A stretch of DNA of 64,000 nucleotides from Bacteroidota bacterium (GTDB taxonomy: Bacteria > Bacteroidota > Bacteroidia > Chitinophagales > Chitinophagaceae): assembly GCA_030706635.1 (NCBI GenBank), contig JAUZOD010000011.1:1-64000 (forward strand), in the 5' to 3' direction. The notes beneath the pieces were generated by a model that was given only the letters and a program-made list of their open reading frames with translations, did no database searches and had not been told where the DNA came from. Each line of letters starts with the position of its first letter. Within the stretch, counting starts at the first letter, position 1. Made by a program: the position numbers and the translations under genes. This document shows positions 7,989 to 16,992 of the stretch, piece after piece.

Positions 7989-9121
7989 TTTATAACAAGC
8001 GCAAGCAAATGTCCGATCGCGGCAGCTGTTCTGATTAAATTATCAGGCGTAACCTGTATTGCAGTCTGAAGCTCTGCCGGTGCGTTGCCGATAGCCAGTA
8101 ACACATCGAAATATTTATCCAGCGCTTTATTTTGTTTCAGCGGTACTTTGCCGGCAAGGGCAATAACCGGGATTCCCTTCTTTTTTGCCCTGGAAGCAAC
8201 GCCAAACGGGGCTTTCCCCTGCAATGTTTGTTCATCCAGGCTTCCCTCTCCGGTTATGACCAGGCTGCTTTTTTCCAGGGCTTCATCAAATCCGTTCATC
8301 TCCAGGAAATAATCAATACCGTTAACGAGTTTTGCATTCAGCAGCGCGTTTAATCCGGCGGATGCGCCACCGGCAGTACCCCCATATTTCACCGCCCCCA
8401 TATCCTTATCCATTTGACGCAAAACCGTTTCCCGAAACCGGGAAAGGCCGGCTTCGAGTTTTCTTACTCCCTCCGCGGAAGCGCCTTTTTGGGGACCAAA
8501 AACAGCTGCAGCTCCCTGATCTCCCAAAAGCGGATTATCCACGTCGCAAAGAATCATCAGTTCACAATTCCCGATCCGGCTATCAAGCCCCGACAGATCA
8601 ATCGAAGAAAGGGAAGTCATCATCTCCGGCTTATCCGGTATAACAACTCCTTCCGCATTTAAGAAACGGATGCCCAGCGCCCGCAATATACCGGCTCCTC
8701 CATCCACTGTAGCGGAACCACCCATGCCGAGTATAATTTTATTAACGCCCGCATCCAGCGACTGGCTGATCATTTCACCCGTGCCTGCGCTGGAAGCAAC
8801 CAATGGATTCAATTCCGCCGCACTTAAAAACTGCAGACCGGAAGCATCAGCCATTTCGATTACCGCTGTTTTTCCATTCTCAATCAGTCCGAAACCAGCG
8901 CGGATCTTTCTTCCCAGCGGATCATGCACCTCTGCGGCCATCAGCCTGCCCCGATGCCTCTTCACAATCAGCGAAGCGGTTCCATTGCCCCCGTCTGCTA
9001 CGGGAAAATTTTCATGAGTGAAATGAAGCCCGCTTTGCTTCAGCCCCGCCAGCATAGCCTCCGCTGCCTCTTCTGCCGTGAGACTGTTTTTAAAGGCATT
9101 GGGCGCAATGAGAATGTGCAT
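7976..9121 (-). CDS. Glycerate kinase, GarK/GlxK type (glycerate 2-kinase)
   Basis: 381 residues, the usual size for type-1 glycerate kinases. It phosphorylates D-glycerate to 2-phosphoglycerate, linking sugar-acid breakdown to lower glycolysis. Family features: the N-terminal IAPNAFKNSLTAEEAAEAM, PVADGGNGT (substrate loop), LGMGGSATVDGGAGIL (glycine-rich) and ITGEGSLDEQTLQGKAP. It starts 6 bp after the hydroxyacid dehydrogenase gene, showing tight coupling. The final residues (KDDG) are encoded by tandem heptamer repeats, so the native C-terminus may have been altered by the repeat. Cytoplasmic. Confidence 0.93.
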   Translation of the reverse strand: MHILIAPNAFKNSLTAEEAAEAMLAGLKQSGLHFTHENFPVADGGNGTASLIVKRHRGRLMAAEVHDPLGRKIRAGFGLIENGKTAVIEMADASGLQFLSAAELNPLVASSAGTGEMISQSLDAGVNKIILGMGGSATVDGGAGILRALGIRFLNAEGVVIPDKPEMMTSLSSIDLSGLDSRIGNCELMILCDVDNPLLGDQGAAAVFGPQKGASAEGVRKLEAGLSRFRETVLRQMDKDMGAVKYGGTAGGASAGLNALLNAKLVNGIDYFLEMNGFDEALEKSSLVITGEGSLDEQTLQGKAPFGVASRAKKKGIPVIALAGKVPLKQNKALDKYFDVLLAIGNAPAELQTAIQVTPDNLIRTAAAIGHLLALVIKDDG

Positions 9122-9127
9122 AGCTTT

Positions 9128-10087
9128 TTACGCGTTAACGACATGGGTGGGTTTTCCCTCCCCAAATGCCTTCAGATTATTTATAGCCATATCCATCAAT
9201 CTTATTCTGGCTTCCCTGGTGGCCCAGGATATATGGGGAGTAATGAGGCAATTTTTTGCGTTGAAGAGCGGATTGTCCGCAGGCGGCGGTTCAGCTGAAA
9301 GTACATCTACCGCAGCGCCCGCAATCACACCCTGGTTCAATGCGTCGGCGAGATCTTTTTCCACGATGATGGGACCTCTTGAAGTGTTTATCAGAACAGC
9401 GCTTTTCTTCATCTTCTCCAGACTTTCCCTGTTGATCAGCCCCTTTGTTTCCGGCAATAGCGGACAATGAATGCTTACCACATCGGAACGCTCCAGCAGT
9501 TCGGTTACTCCCGCCCAGCGAAAGTTTTTACGGCGGGACTGATCTGTCTGATGTCTTTTATTACCAATAACACTCATGCCGAAAGCAGCAGCCAGATCCG
9601 CTACCTGCTCACCGATATGTCCAAAGCCAATGATGCCCATGGTTTTTCCGGCAAGCTCGATCAGGGGATAGTCCCAAAAACAAAAATCCGGCGATTTCGA
9701 CCATTTGCCGTCCATCACGGAATCGCTGTGACGCTGCACATGATGACAAAGTTCCAGCAACAAAGCAAAGGTCATTTGAACCACCGAAGTAGTTCCATAT
9801 CCCGGCACATTCGACACGGTGATGCCCTGTTTCGTGGCCGTTTCAATATCAATGATATTAAATCCCGTGGCCAGAACGCCAATGTATTTCAGATCCGGAA
9901 GATTCTCCAGAACGTCTTTCCCGAGCGGCGCTTTATTGGTGAGCACCACCTCTGCGCCTGCGCATCGTTCCATGGTTTTGTCGTAAGGCGTCCGGTCGTA
10001 CACGATCAATTCGCCCAGTTGTTTTAATCCATCCCAATGCAGATCCCCCGGATTCAAAGTATATCCGTCCAGAACAACAATCTTCAT
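9128..10087 (-). CDS. D-2-hydroxyacid dehydrogenase (glyoxylate/hydroxypyruvate reductase type)
   Basis: 319 residues from the ATG at 10087; 12 further upstream codons are open but do not fit the family start (KIVVLDGYTL). The NAD-binding motif GFGHIG lies in GIIGFGHIGEQVADLA. INTSRGPII carries the substrate Arg, and ITPHISWAT carries the catalytic His with the Glu (SAEPPP) before it. These enzymes reduce hydroxypyruvate or glyoxylate with NAD(P)H, or work in reverse on glycerate or glycolate. As the first gene of the operon next to glycerate kinase, a glycerate/hydroxypyruvate role is the simplest reading. Confidence 0.9.
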   Translation of the reverse strand: MKIVVLDGYTLNPGDLHWDGLKQLGELIVYDRTPYDKTMERCAGAEVVLTNKAPLGKDVLENLPDLKYIGVLATGFNIIDIETATKQGITVSNVPGYGTTSVVQMTFALLLELCHHVQRHSDSVMDGKWSKSPDFCFWDYPLIELAGKTMGIIGFGHIGEQVADLAAAFGMSVIGNKRHQTDQSRRKNFRWAGVTELLERSDVVSIHCPLLPETKGLINRESLEKMKKSAVLINTSRGPIIVEKDLADALNQGVIAGAAVDVLSAEPPPADNPLFNAKNCLITPHISWATREARIRLMDMAINNLKAFGEGKPTHVVNA

Positions 10088-10120
10088 TAATCTCTTTTTA
10101 AATTCCCATTTAAGAATCCG

Positions 10121-10128
10121 CAAAGTTA
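10121..10128 (-). promoter_or_regulatory. Possible -7 box (TAACTTTG) of the sugar-acid operon
   Basis: Minus-strand TAACTTTG fits TAnnTTTG and lies 34 nt before the start codon of the first operon gene, giving a plausible leader of about 25-30 nt. No good TTTG -33 element was found at the usual spacing. Confidence 0.33.
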
Positions 10129-10175
10129 ATAAACAACTGCTCTTTCCGGATGCCGAGATTACTGAAAAGGAAAGT

Positions 10176-12605
10176 TTATTCGGCTCTCAGACTGTTCACC
10201 GGGTTGGCCAATGCCGCTTTGATGGCCTGGAAACTTACGGTCAGGATCGCAATCAATACAGCCGCGATGCCGGCGATGGCAAAAACCCACCAGGATATTT
10301 CGATGCGATAGGCAAAATCCTGTAACCATTTATTCATGGCCCACCAGGCCAGCGGCCACGCGATCACATTCGCTATGATCACCAGTTTCAGAAAATCTTT
10401 GGAGAGCAACGCGGTAACGCTGGCGACTGTTGCACCCAATACCTTACGGATACCAATTTCGCGGGTGCGTTGTTCTGCGGTAAACATGGCGAGACCGAAC
10501 AATCCCATGCTGGCAACAAATATGGTAAGCGCCGCAAAAAGACCTAGCGTAAGACCGGTCTTTTCCTCAGCTTTGTAAGCACTATTATACCGGTCGTCCA
10601 GAAAGGCATAATCAAACGGAAGCTCGGAGGTCAGCGCTGTCCAGCGCTCTTTCATGGAGCTTAATAATCCGGGGATATCCTTTGCCTTTGTCTTTACAAT
10701 ATAATTCCCCGAGTTGTGATCGCCCAGGATCATGACCAAAGGAGATATGCGTTCATGAAGGGATTTGAAATTAAAATCTTTCACGACCCCGATGATCCGG
10801 TAGGCAATATTTTTCCCGTGATCATCCACGTTAAAGCGGGTAAGCTCATGTCCTACCGCGCGAAGACCCCAGCCCAGTTGCCTGGCAGTGGTTTCATTCA
10901 CGATGATGGACGTTGTATCCGTTGCGAAATCCTTTGAAAAGTTGCGGCCTGCTACCATGCGCATGCCCATGGTCGGAATATAGTTTTCGTCAACATCATA
11001 ACGCAGGGTTTTTACCATTTGATTTGCATTTCCATCCGGGTAAACCATACAATTATTGTAATCCGAAGGGCCGGCGGGAAGATAATACGAAGTACTCAGG
11101 CTGACGACGCGGGGATCCTGTAAAAGCTGATTGCGAAAGGCTTCCGCATTTTTACCAAGCCAGTAGCTGCCGGGTAATAAAACAACCTGGTCTTTGTTGT
11201 ACCCCAGATCCTTATGCCGGATATAGTAAAGCTGTTTATACACCACGATGGTGCCTACGATCAATACGATGGAAATAAAAAACTGGAAAATCACCAGGCC
11301 GCTGCGCAGGCCGGAGCTTCCTTTGCCCGACTGGAATTTGCCCTTCAATACCGATACCGGCTTAAAAGCAGAAAGAAAAAAAGCGGGATAACTTCCTGCC
11401 AGAACGCCTGTCAGCACGCCAAACAGCAACAATCCGGGCAGGATCCAGGCATTCGAGAAGAAATCAAGGGTCAGCTTTTTTCCCGCAAACTCATTAAAGG
11501 AAGGCAAAGCCAGTTTTACGATGGCGACGGCCAGCACGAGCGCAATACCTGTCATGAGCAGCGATTCAAACAAAAACTGCCTGACCAGTTCCATCTTCCG
11601 TGAACCCAGCACTTTTCGTATCCCCACTTCCCTGGCTCTTTTTGCCGCACTGGCTGTAGAGAGATTCATAAAATTGATGCAGGCGATCAGCAGCATAAAA
11701 AAAGCAACGGCTTCAAAAATATATACCTGCTGAACATCTCCTGTGGGTGAAAGCTCAAACATTAAATCAGAATGCAGATGCACATCCGTTAGTGGTTGCA
11801 GATACAATCCGATATCATTCCCTTTCTTCCGGAATTCAGCCAGGCTTATCCCCATGTTCTGTTGCAGTTGGGGCCCCATATATTTTTCCACTACCTGGGG
11901 AAGTTTTGCCTGGAGTTTTTTGTAATCATATCCTTCCGGAAGCACCAGATAGGTATAATAGTTCGAAGTCATCCAGGATTGTTCCCTGGATTCAGGTAAA
12001 CTGACCATTGAACCCAGAAGATCAAAATGGAACTGGGCATTCTCCGGCATATCGTTCATCACACCGGTTATTTTATAGGGAGCATCAAACCCTTTGAAAT
12101 TAATCATCTGACCCATGGCATTCTCCTTACCAAAATATTTCTTAGCCACGGATTCAGAGATCACCAGGGTATGCGGTTGCAGGAGCGCTGTTTTTGGATC
12201 GCCCTGAAGAAAGGGGAAAGTAAATACACGGAAGAAATTGGAATCCACGAAGGCAAAATCCTCCTCCGCAAATGATTTTTCGCCGGTAATAAAACGAGGC
12301 CTCCCATAAGCCCGCAGCCGCGTTGCTTCCAGAACTTCCGGATAATCCGCTTTGAGCGCCTGGGCAGTCGGCGGCATCACGTTGGCCTCTTTCATTTTTT
12401 CTCCCTGTACGGAGCCACGGAACACCACACGGACGATTCGGTCTGCTTTTGCATTAAAGCGGTCATAGCTGAATTCATTGATCACAAAAAGCAGGATAAG
12501 CAAACAGGTGGCAATGCCAATGGCCAATCCAAAAATATTGATGGCTGAGAAGGTTTTATTGCGCCAGAGATTGCGGAAACCGTTCTTAAAATAATTTCTG
12601 AACAT
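10176..12605 (-). CDS. ABC3/FtsX-type ABC transporter permease (MacB-like periplasmic core)
   Basis: 809 residues, typical of the large Bacteroidota ABC permeases with two FtsX domains. The N-terminus (NLWRNKTFSAINIFGLAIG) is the hallmark of this family. The first helix is followed by a MacB-type periplasmic core domain, then three helices (ARREVGIRKVLGSRK context near 300-420), a second periplasmic core, and a second FtsX block carrying RTREIGIRKVLGATVASV. It probably acts with a separate ATPase, not present in this window, in export or in mechanical signalling across the envelope. It stands alone 52 bp upstream of the sugar-acid operon promoter region and may be transcribed into it. Confidence 0.9.
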   Translation of the reverse strand: MFRNYFKNGFRNLWRNKTFSAINIFGLAIGIATCLLILLFVINEFSYDRFNAKADRIVRVVFRGSVQGEKMKEANVMPPTAQALKADYPEVLEATRLRAYGRPRFITGEKSFAEEDFAFVDSNFFRVFTFPFLQGDPKTALLQPHTLVISESVAKKYFGKENAMGQMINFKGFDAPYKITGVMNDMPENAQFHFDLLGSMVSLPESREQSWMTSNYYTYLVLPEGYDYKKLQAKLPQVVEKYMGPQLQQNMGISLAEFRKKGNDIGLYLQPLTDVHLHSDLMFELSPTGDVQQVYIFEAVAFFMLLIACINFMNLSTASAAKRAREVGIRKVLGSRKMELVRQFLFESLLMTGIALVLAVAIVKLALPSFNEFAGKKLTLDFFSNAWILPGLLLFGVLTGVLAGSYPAFFLSAFKPVSVLKGKFQSGKGSSGLRSGLVIFQFFISIVLIVGTIVVYKQLYYIRHKDLGYNKDQVVLLPGSYWLGKNAEAFRNQLLQDPRVVSLSTSYYLPAGPSDYNNCMVYPDGNANQMVKTLRYDVDENYIPTMGMRMVAGRNFSKDFATDTTSIIVNETTARQLGWGLRAVGHELTRFNVDDHGKNIAYRIIGVVKDFNFKSLHERISPLVMILGDHNSGNYIVKTKAKDIPGLLSSMKERWTALTSELPFDYAFLDDRYNSAYKAEEKTGLTLGLFAALTIFVASMGLFGLAMFTAEQRTREIGIRKVLGATVASVTALLSKDFLKLVIIANVIAWPLAWWAMNKWLQDFAYRIEISWWVFAIAGIAAVLIAILTVSFQAIKAALANPVNSLRAE

Positions 12606-12823
12606 GGTTTGCTTTTAGAAATTCATCCGGAAAATCATGAACACCTGAGCTTCTCTAAAAAAATGCCAACAACAAACACTGCTGATAATCAATCGTTTGC
12701 AAATGTATTGCAAAATGATGTGTACGGTTACGATATAGGCGGTGTCCGGTTTTACATATTTCGTGGTGCTTTACGGATATTCTGTAACTTAAATGTCCCA
12801 TTTTTTAACCCAAAACAACAGTT

Positions 12824-13393
12824 ATGAAAAAGCTGATCATTGGCTCCATTGTCGGTGGCATTATTATTTTCCTATACCAGTTTATTTCCTGGGCCGCATT
12901 GAATTTGCATCATGCCAGCCAGGAATACACTCCAAAGCAAGACAGCATCCTCAGTTACCTGAGCACCCAGTTTTCTGAAGACGGCGCTTATTTACTGCCC
13001 AATTATCCCAAAGGCATGACGCACGAGGACATGGAAAAACAGATGGAGCAGACTAAAGGGAAACCCTGGGCACAAATTCAGTATCATAAAGCGCTCAATG
13101 TAAATATGGGGATGAATATCATCAGGGGCCTGCTGGCCGATATCATTATGGTGGGTTTTCTCTGCTGGATACTGCTTAAACTTTCCGCCCCGGATGCCGG
13201 ACGAATATTAACGGTATGCCTGTTCACCGGGATCATCGTCTTTATCAACTCTCCCTATACGATTCACATCTGGTACCCCAAAGCAGATATCTGGATGCAC
13301 TTCGTGGATGCCATTGTCAGCTGGGTGCTTTGCGGATTATGGCTGGGTTGGTGGCTGGGCAGAAAAACAAAACCGGCGGCTAAGATTGGATGA
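12824..13393 (+). CDS. Four-helix membrane protein of unknown function
   Basis: 189 residues. The first helix is at about 3-23. A periplasmic segment follows (25-100, with DSILSYLSTQFSEDGAYLLPN), then helices at about 103-122, 130-150 and 155-180. The C-terminal tail is basic (GRKTKPAAK). The conserved look of the loop 'YLLPNYPKGMTHEDMEKQME' suggests a Bacteroidota family found next to unrelated genes. No catalytic residues were recognised. Its last 14 bp overlap the 3' end of the convergent GH116 gene. Confidence 0.72.
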   Translation: MKKLIIGSIVGGIIIFLYQFISWAALNLHHASQEYTPKQDSILSYLSTQFSEDGAYLLPNYPKGMTHEDMEKQMEQTKGKPWAQIQYHKALNVNMGMNIIRGLLADIIMVGFLCWILLKLSAPDAGRILTVCLFTGIIVFINSPYTIHIWYPKADIWMHFVDAIVSWVLCGLWLGWWLGRKTKPAAKIG

Positions 13394-16067
13394 TCACCAA
13401 AAGCTCTTCGCCCTTCTGAATTCTTACGGCCGATTCAAATTCGATCTTTACCTGGTTTTCATCCAGTGTAAAATGAACGGGAATCTTTTGTTTAGCCAGT
13501 TCAACGGACAATTGCCCGATGGGCTGGCTAATTATTTTATCAATAACCAGGGTCTGCAGGCTCAGCGCGCCCTCTTTCACCTGTACCGTATGTTGCTGCC
13601 CGTTAGTTGTCTTTTTCTGGCTATAACTACCCCATCCCTCCGCAGCGGTAAAAGGCGCTTTAAAATGATCTGCATTCCATTTTGGTGCAAAACGGAGATA
13701 GCCTTTGGGGCCGTTATAATCAAAACCGCAGGCTGAAAGAAAGGTTCCGTAACTGGCCATGGCCCTTCCATAGTGATCACTGCATTCAATTTCATTAAAA
13801 GGGTTCCGCTTGCGGGCATGATACCGGTCGTGAATGGTCTTCGTGAGCACAAGCGATTCGTCCATCATGCCCTCTGCCATCATGTGAGAGGCCACCTGGT
13901 GTTCAAATCCGCTCATGCATTCGCTGAAATAACCGATCTGCCAGGCTTTGGCTTCACCGTAGGGATGATCCTCATTTTTCGGATTGGTATTCATCACCAT
14001 CCCGCCTTCACCCGCCAGGGCATAAAACCGCCCGCCTTTATGTACTTTAATATACGGTCCAACATCGGGCATGAAATTATATTTCCAGAGCGCTTTCAGA
14101 GCACTCATGGTTTTTTCCTTGTCCAGCACCCGGCCCAGCCCTACCTGCCAGGCCCAGGATTGTCCGTACACCTGGTCTATATGACAGGTATTATAGGAAC
14201 CGATCTCTTTTTTCCCGATGGCGGGATCCGGACGATGGATGAAATATTCTCCGTTAAACAACAGTTCTTCCATATTCTTCCGGCCCTTCTCCACATAATT
14301 TTTGCAGGTTTCAGCAAATGCTGCGTCCTGCATTTCTTCCGCCATTTTCTGTCCTGCATATACAGCGGCAATGCATAGTCCTACGATCCAGGAAATTTCT
14401 CCGCTCCAGAGCGCATCCAGGGTGTTTTCCATGGGCGTATCTTCCATGCCATCCTTGTTCTTATCCTGGGCCATGACGAATTCTACCGCCTTTCTGATCC
14501 TGGGCCAGTAATCTTTTAATATTTTGCCATCGGCAGACATGAGGTATTCGCGGTAAATGCGCAAAACAGTTCCGGCCTGCCCGTCAATTGAGGGTCCTGT
14601 TTTTTCTCCCCGTATCCGGATCATGCCTGTTGCCTCATCGTACCCGATACCCAGGTCCACCCGTTCTCTTTCATCTCTTTCCAGCCCGGGAAATATGCGC
14701 GACATGGCATGAGCGTACTGGTACACATGCGTACAGGTGCCGTGACAGCAGCCAACGCCTTCCCAGGCATAGAACCTGCCCGATTGAAAGCGATGGCTTG
14801 ACGTAGTGGCCAGGCAGGATATATTTAAGAACGTCCTTTCCAGGAACCACCAGGGAAGCGTACTGTCGTACCAAGTCTCTTTCCAGAGCAGGGTGGCGGC
14901 GCTCAGCTTCTGATGGTTGCGACCAATATATTCAGCCACTTCCCTTGCGTCGGCAAATCTTTTGGAATAGTAGTGAAAGTCGGCGCCCTCTACGGTCATT
15001 CCCGATCCTTTCTCATCAAAGCTAATATTGGGCGTGTACCAGGAAAATATATAGCTGCAGGCAGACTCCTGTTTGGGTTTGAGCTTGTGCGAAGTACTGA
15101 TCATCGCCACGGGAGCGTTGGCGTCAAAGCGTATACGGTTTTTCAATTCCCTGACAGCTGCATCTGGACTGGCAGACCAGTCTTCCGTTATGCTGGCAGA
15201 GGGCGAAAGCGCCATAAAGACCATATTCCCGTAATCCGCCGCTTTTTTAAGCACGCCGTCCTCCGGAACTACATCCAGTATAATGCCTTTGCCGGAATCA
15301 CTGCTGAATGACTTATTGACCCTGCGGAAATTCTTTTTTTCTTTTTCAGTGTACAATAGCATTCTGTTGTCCAGCCAACCCACCAGCTCCACCTCGATGG
15401 GATCATCAGATGTATTTTTGATGGATATCGTTTGGGTAGTGGCCGGGAGACCGCTGTCCTCCTCATTTCCCGGGATAAAAGGAGAAAATGCATGAAGCGT
15501 TACTTCTACCGGTGATGTGTAATCGATATAGCGGACCGTAGCTGCCGGGTAGGTAGCTTCAAAGATAATTTCCTGCCAGTCGTCATGGTGCAGCCGTTTC
15601 ACCGTACTGACTCCCCTGTGTTTGATCAGCAGCGCAAAACCCTGCTGCAGCGGACTGGTCTGTGTAGCCGGTTCCAGGTAGAGGGTTCCAAAAACATTAT
15701 TGATCTCACTTACATTGAACGTGTCCAGTTTATAGGGCAGCACTTTGTTGACCACGCCCAATGGATTCTGATTGAAGATATCCCAGACCCAGAGACGGCC
15801 GTCGCCACCAACATACACCGTACCGCAACAAATACCGCCGACCGGCATACCGATAAAATTCAGTTCATTTTTCGATTTCCTGTAGGCAGTCACCGTCCCC
15901 CTTTCGTATAATGACTTCACCCAGGCTGCATCCAGCCTTTTGTTTTGGGGTGCAAGACCACGCGCAAACTCTTCTGCGGCAAACGGTCCGGCAATCGTCA
16001 CCAGATTTTTTAATCCCACACCTGCTGTTAGTAAGCCGGACTTCTTTAAAAATGATCTTCTCTCCAT
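13380..16067 (-). CDS. GH116 family glycoside hydrolase with Tat-type signal
   Basis: 895 residues. It belongs to the family of non-lysosomal glucosylceramidase (GBA2) and bacterial beta-glucosidases/xylosidases. The N-terminus has a twin-arginine signal (RRSFLKKSG), so it is probably exported folded. The N-terminal GH116 beta-sandwich includes GMPVGGICCGTVYVGGDG. The C-terminal (alpha/alpha)6 barrel has WEGVGCCHGTCTHVYQYAH, whose E436 sits where the family nucleophile is found, and NTLDALW, whose D551 sits where the acid/base is found (from memory of the family). SYNTCHIDQVYGQSWAWQVGLG is also typical. It lies 50 bp after an SDR gene, likely in one transcript. Substrate unknown. Confidence 0.88.
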   Translation of the reverse strand: MERRSFLKKSGLLTAGVGLKNLVTIAGPFAAEEFARGLAPQNKRLDAAWVKSLYERGTVTAYRKSKNELNFIGMPVGGICCGTVYVGGDGRLWVWDIFNQNPLGVVNKVLPYKLDTFNVSEINNVFGTLYLEPATQTSPLQQGFALLIKHRGVSTVKRLHHDDWQEIIFEATYPAATVRYIDYTSPVEVTLHAFSPFIPGNEEDSGLPATTQTISIKNTSDDPIEVELVGWLDNRMLLYTEKEKKNFRRVNKSFSSDSGKGIILDVVPEDGVLKKAADYGNMVFMALSPSASITEDWSASPDAAVRELKNRIRFDANAPVAMISTSHKLKPKQESACSYIFSWYTPNISFDEKGSGMTVEGADFHYYSKRFADAREVAEYIGRNHQKLSAATLLWKETWYDSTLPWWFLERTFLNISCLATTSSHRFQSGRFYAWEGVGCCHGTCTHVYQYAHAMSRIFPGLERDERERVDLGIGYDEATGMIRIRGEKTGPSIDGQAGTVLRIYREYLMSADGKILKDYWPRIRKAVEFVMAQDKNKDGMEDTPMENTLDALWSGEISWIVGLCIAAVYAGQKMAEEMQDAAFAETCKNYVEKGRKNMEELLFNGEYFIHRPDPAIGKKEIGSYNTCHIDQVYGQSWAWQVGLGRVLDKEKTMSALKALWKYNFMPDVGPYIKVHKGGRFYALAGEGGMVMNTNPKNEDHPYGEAKAWQIGYFSECMSGFEHQVASHMMAEGMMDESLVLTKTIHDRYHARKRNPFNEIECSDHYGRAMASYGTFLSACGFDYNGPKGYLRFAPKWNADHFKAPFTAAEGWGSYSQKKTTNGQQHTVQVKEGALSLQTLVIDKIISQPIGQLSVELAKQKIPVHFTLDENQVKIEFESAVRIQKGEELLVIIQS

Positions 16068-16117
16068 GATCTTAGGTTAACCGTTTGTGCAATCCTTTAT
16101 AAAATCTGAAATCCCGC

Positions 16118-16882
16118 TCAGCCATTCAATGTAAGAAACCCGCCGTCTATCGGATAATCCATGCCCGTGATAAAAGAGGACTCCTCACTGCAGAGGTACA
16201 AAGCCAGGCTTGCGATTTCGGTAGTTCTGGCCATTCTGCCAATGGGCTGTGATTTTGACAGTTTATCAAACATCTCTTTTTCTTTTCCCGGATAATTTTT
16301 TGCAATAAATCCGTCCACAAACGGTGTATGGACACGTGCGGGAGAAATAGAATTGCAGCGTATGCCTTCGTGAAGATAATCCCTGGCCACCGATAAGGTC
16401 ATGGCGAATACGGCGCCCTTGCTCATGGAATAGGCAAACCGGTCAACGAGTCCCACATGATTGGCAATAGAAGCAATGTTTACGATCACGCCGGCTTTTG
16501 CTGCTTTCATTATGGGAACGGCAGCGTATAAACAATTATAGACGCCTTTTACATTTACTTTGAAAATTTTGTCAAAGTCCTGTTCCGTGGTCGTTTCTAC
16601 GTTTCCCACATGCGAGATGCCGGCGCTGTTCACCAGGATATCAATTGTTTTAATTTCGGAGAACATTTTTTTCACCGCCCCCTGGTCAGACACATCGCAG
16701 ATATGCGCTGTGGCTTTTCCCTGTTTCCCCGTAATCTCCTTTGCCGTCTGATTTGCATTCTCCGCATTCAGGTCAACAATATGCGCGTGGGCTCCCTGCG
16801 CAGCCAGCAATTCGGCAATTGCTTTTCCAATGCCGCTGCCGCCCCCGGTGATAATGGCATGCTTATTCTCCAGATTGAACAT
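16118..16882 (-). CDS. SDR-family oxidoreductase co-transcribed with GH116
   Basis: 254 residues. Cofactor motif TGGGSGIG at about 11-18, NSAG structural motif, catalytic Ser in NIASIANHVG, YSMSK catalytic pair, and C-terminal ITGMDYPIDGGF. The acidic residue at the end of the second strand (HIVDLN) points to NAD rather than NADP. It resembles bacterial sugar and keto-deoxy-sugar-acid dehydrogenases. The downstream GH116 gene suggests it oxidises a sugar released by that enzyme; this is inference. No signal peptide, cytoplasmic. Confidence 0.88.
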   Translation of the reverse strand: MFNLENKHAIITGGGSGIGKAIAELLAAQGAHAHIVDLNAENANQTAKEITGKQGKATAHICDVSDQGAVKKMFSEIKTIDILVNSAGISHVGNVETTTEQDFDKIFKVNVKGVYNCLYAAVPIMKAAKAGVIVNIASIANHVGLVDRFAYSMSKGAVFAMTLSVARDYLHEGIRCNSISPARVHTPFVDGFIAKNYPGKEKEMFDKLSKSQPIGRMARTTEIASLALYLCSEESSFITGMDYPIDGGFLTLNG

Positions 16883-16992
16883 GAGTAATTCGTTTTATAC
16901 CGCAATATATTAAAATATCACAACCCTTATCTCCGAACTCGTTTGCGTAAGATTTCTGCTTATCTGAAAGCGTATGCTGTGCAGGATCTATT

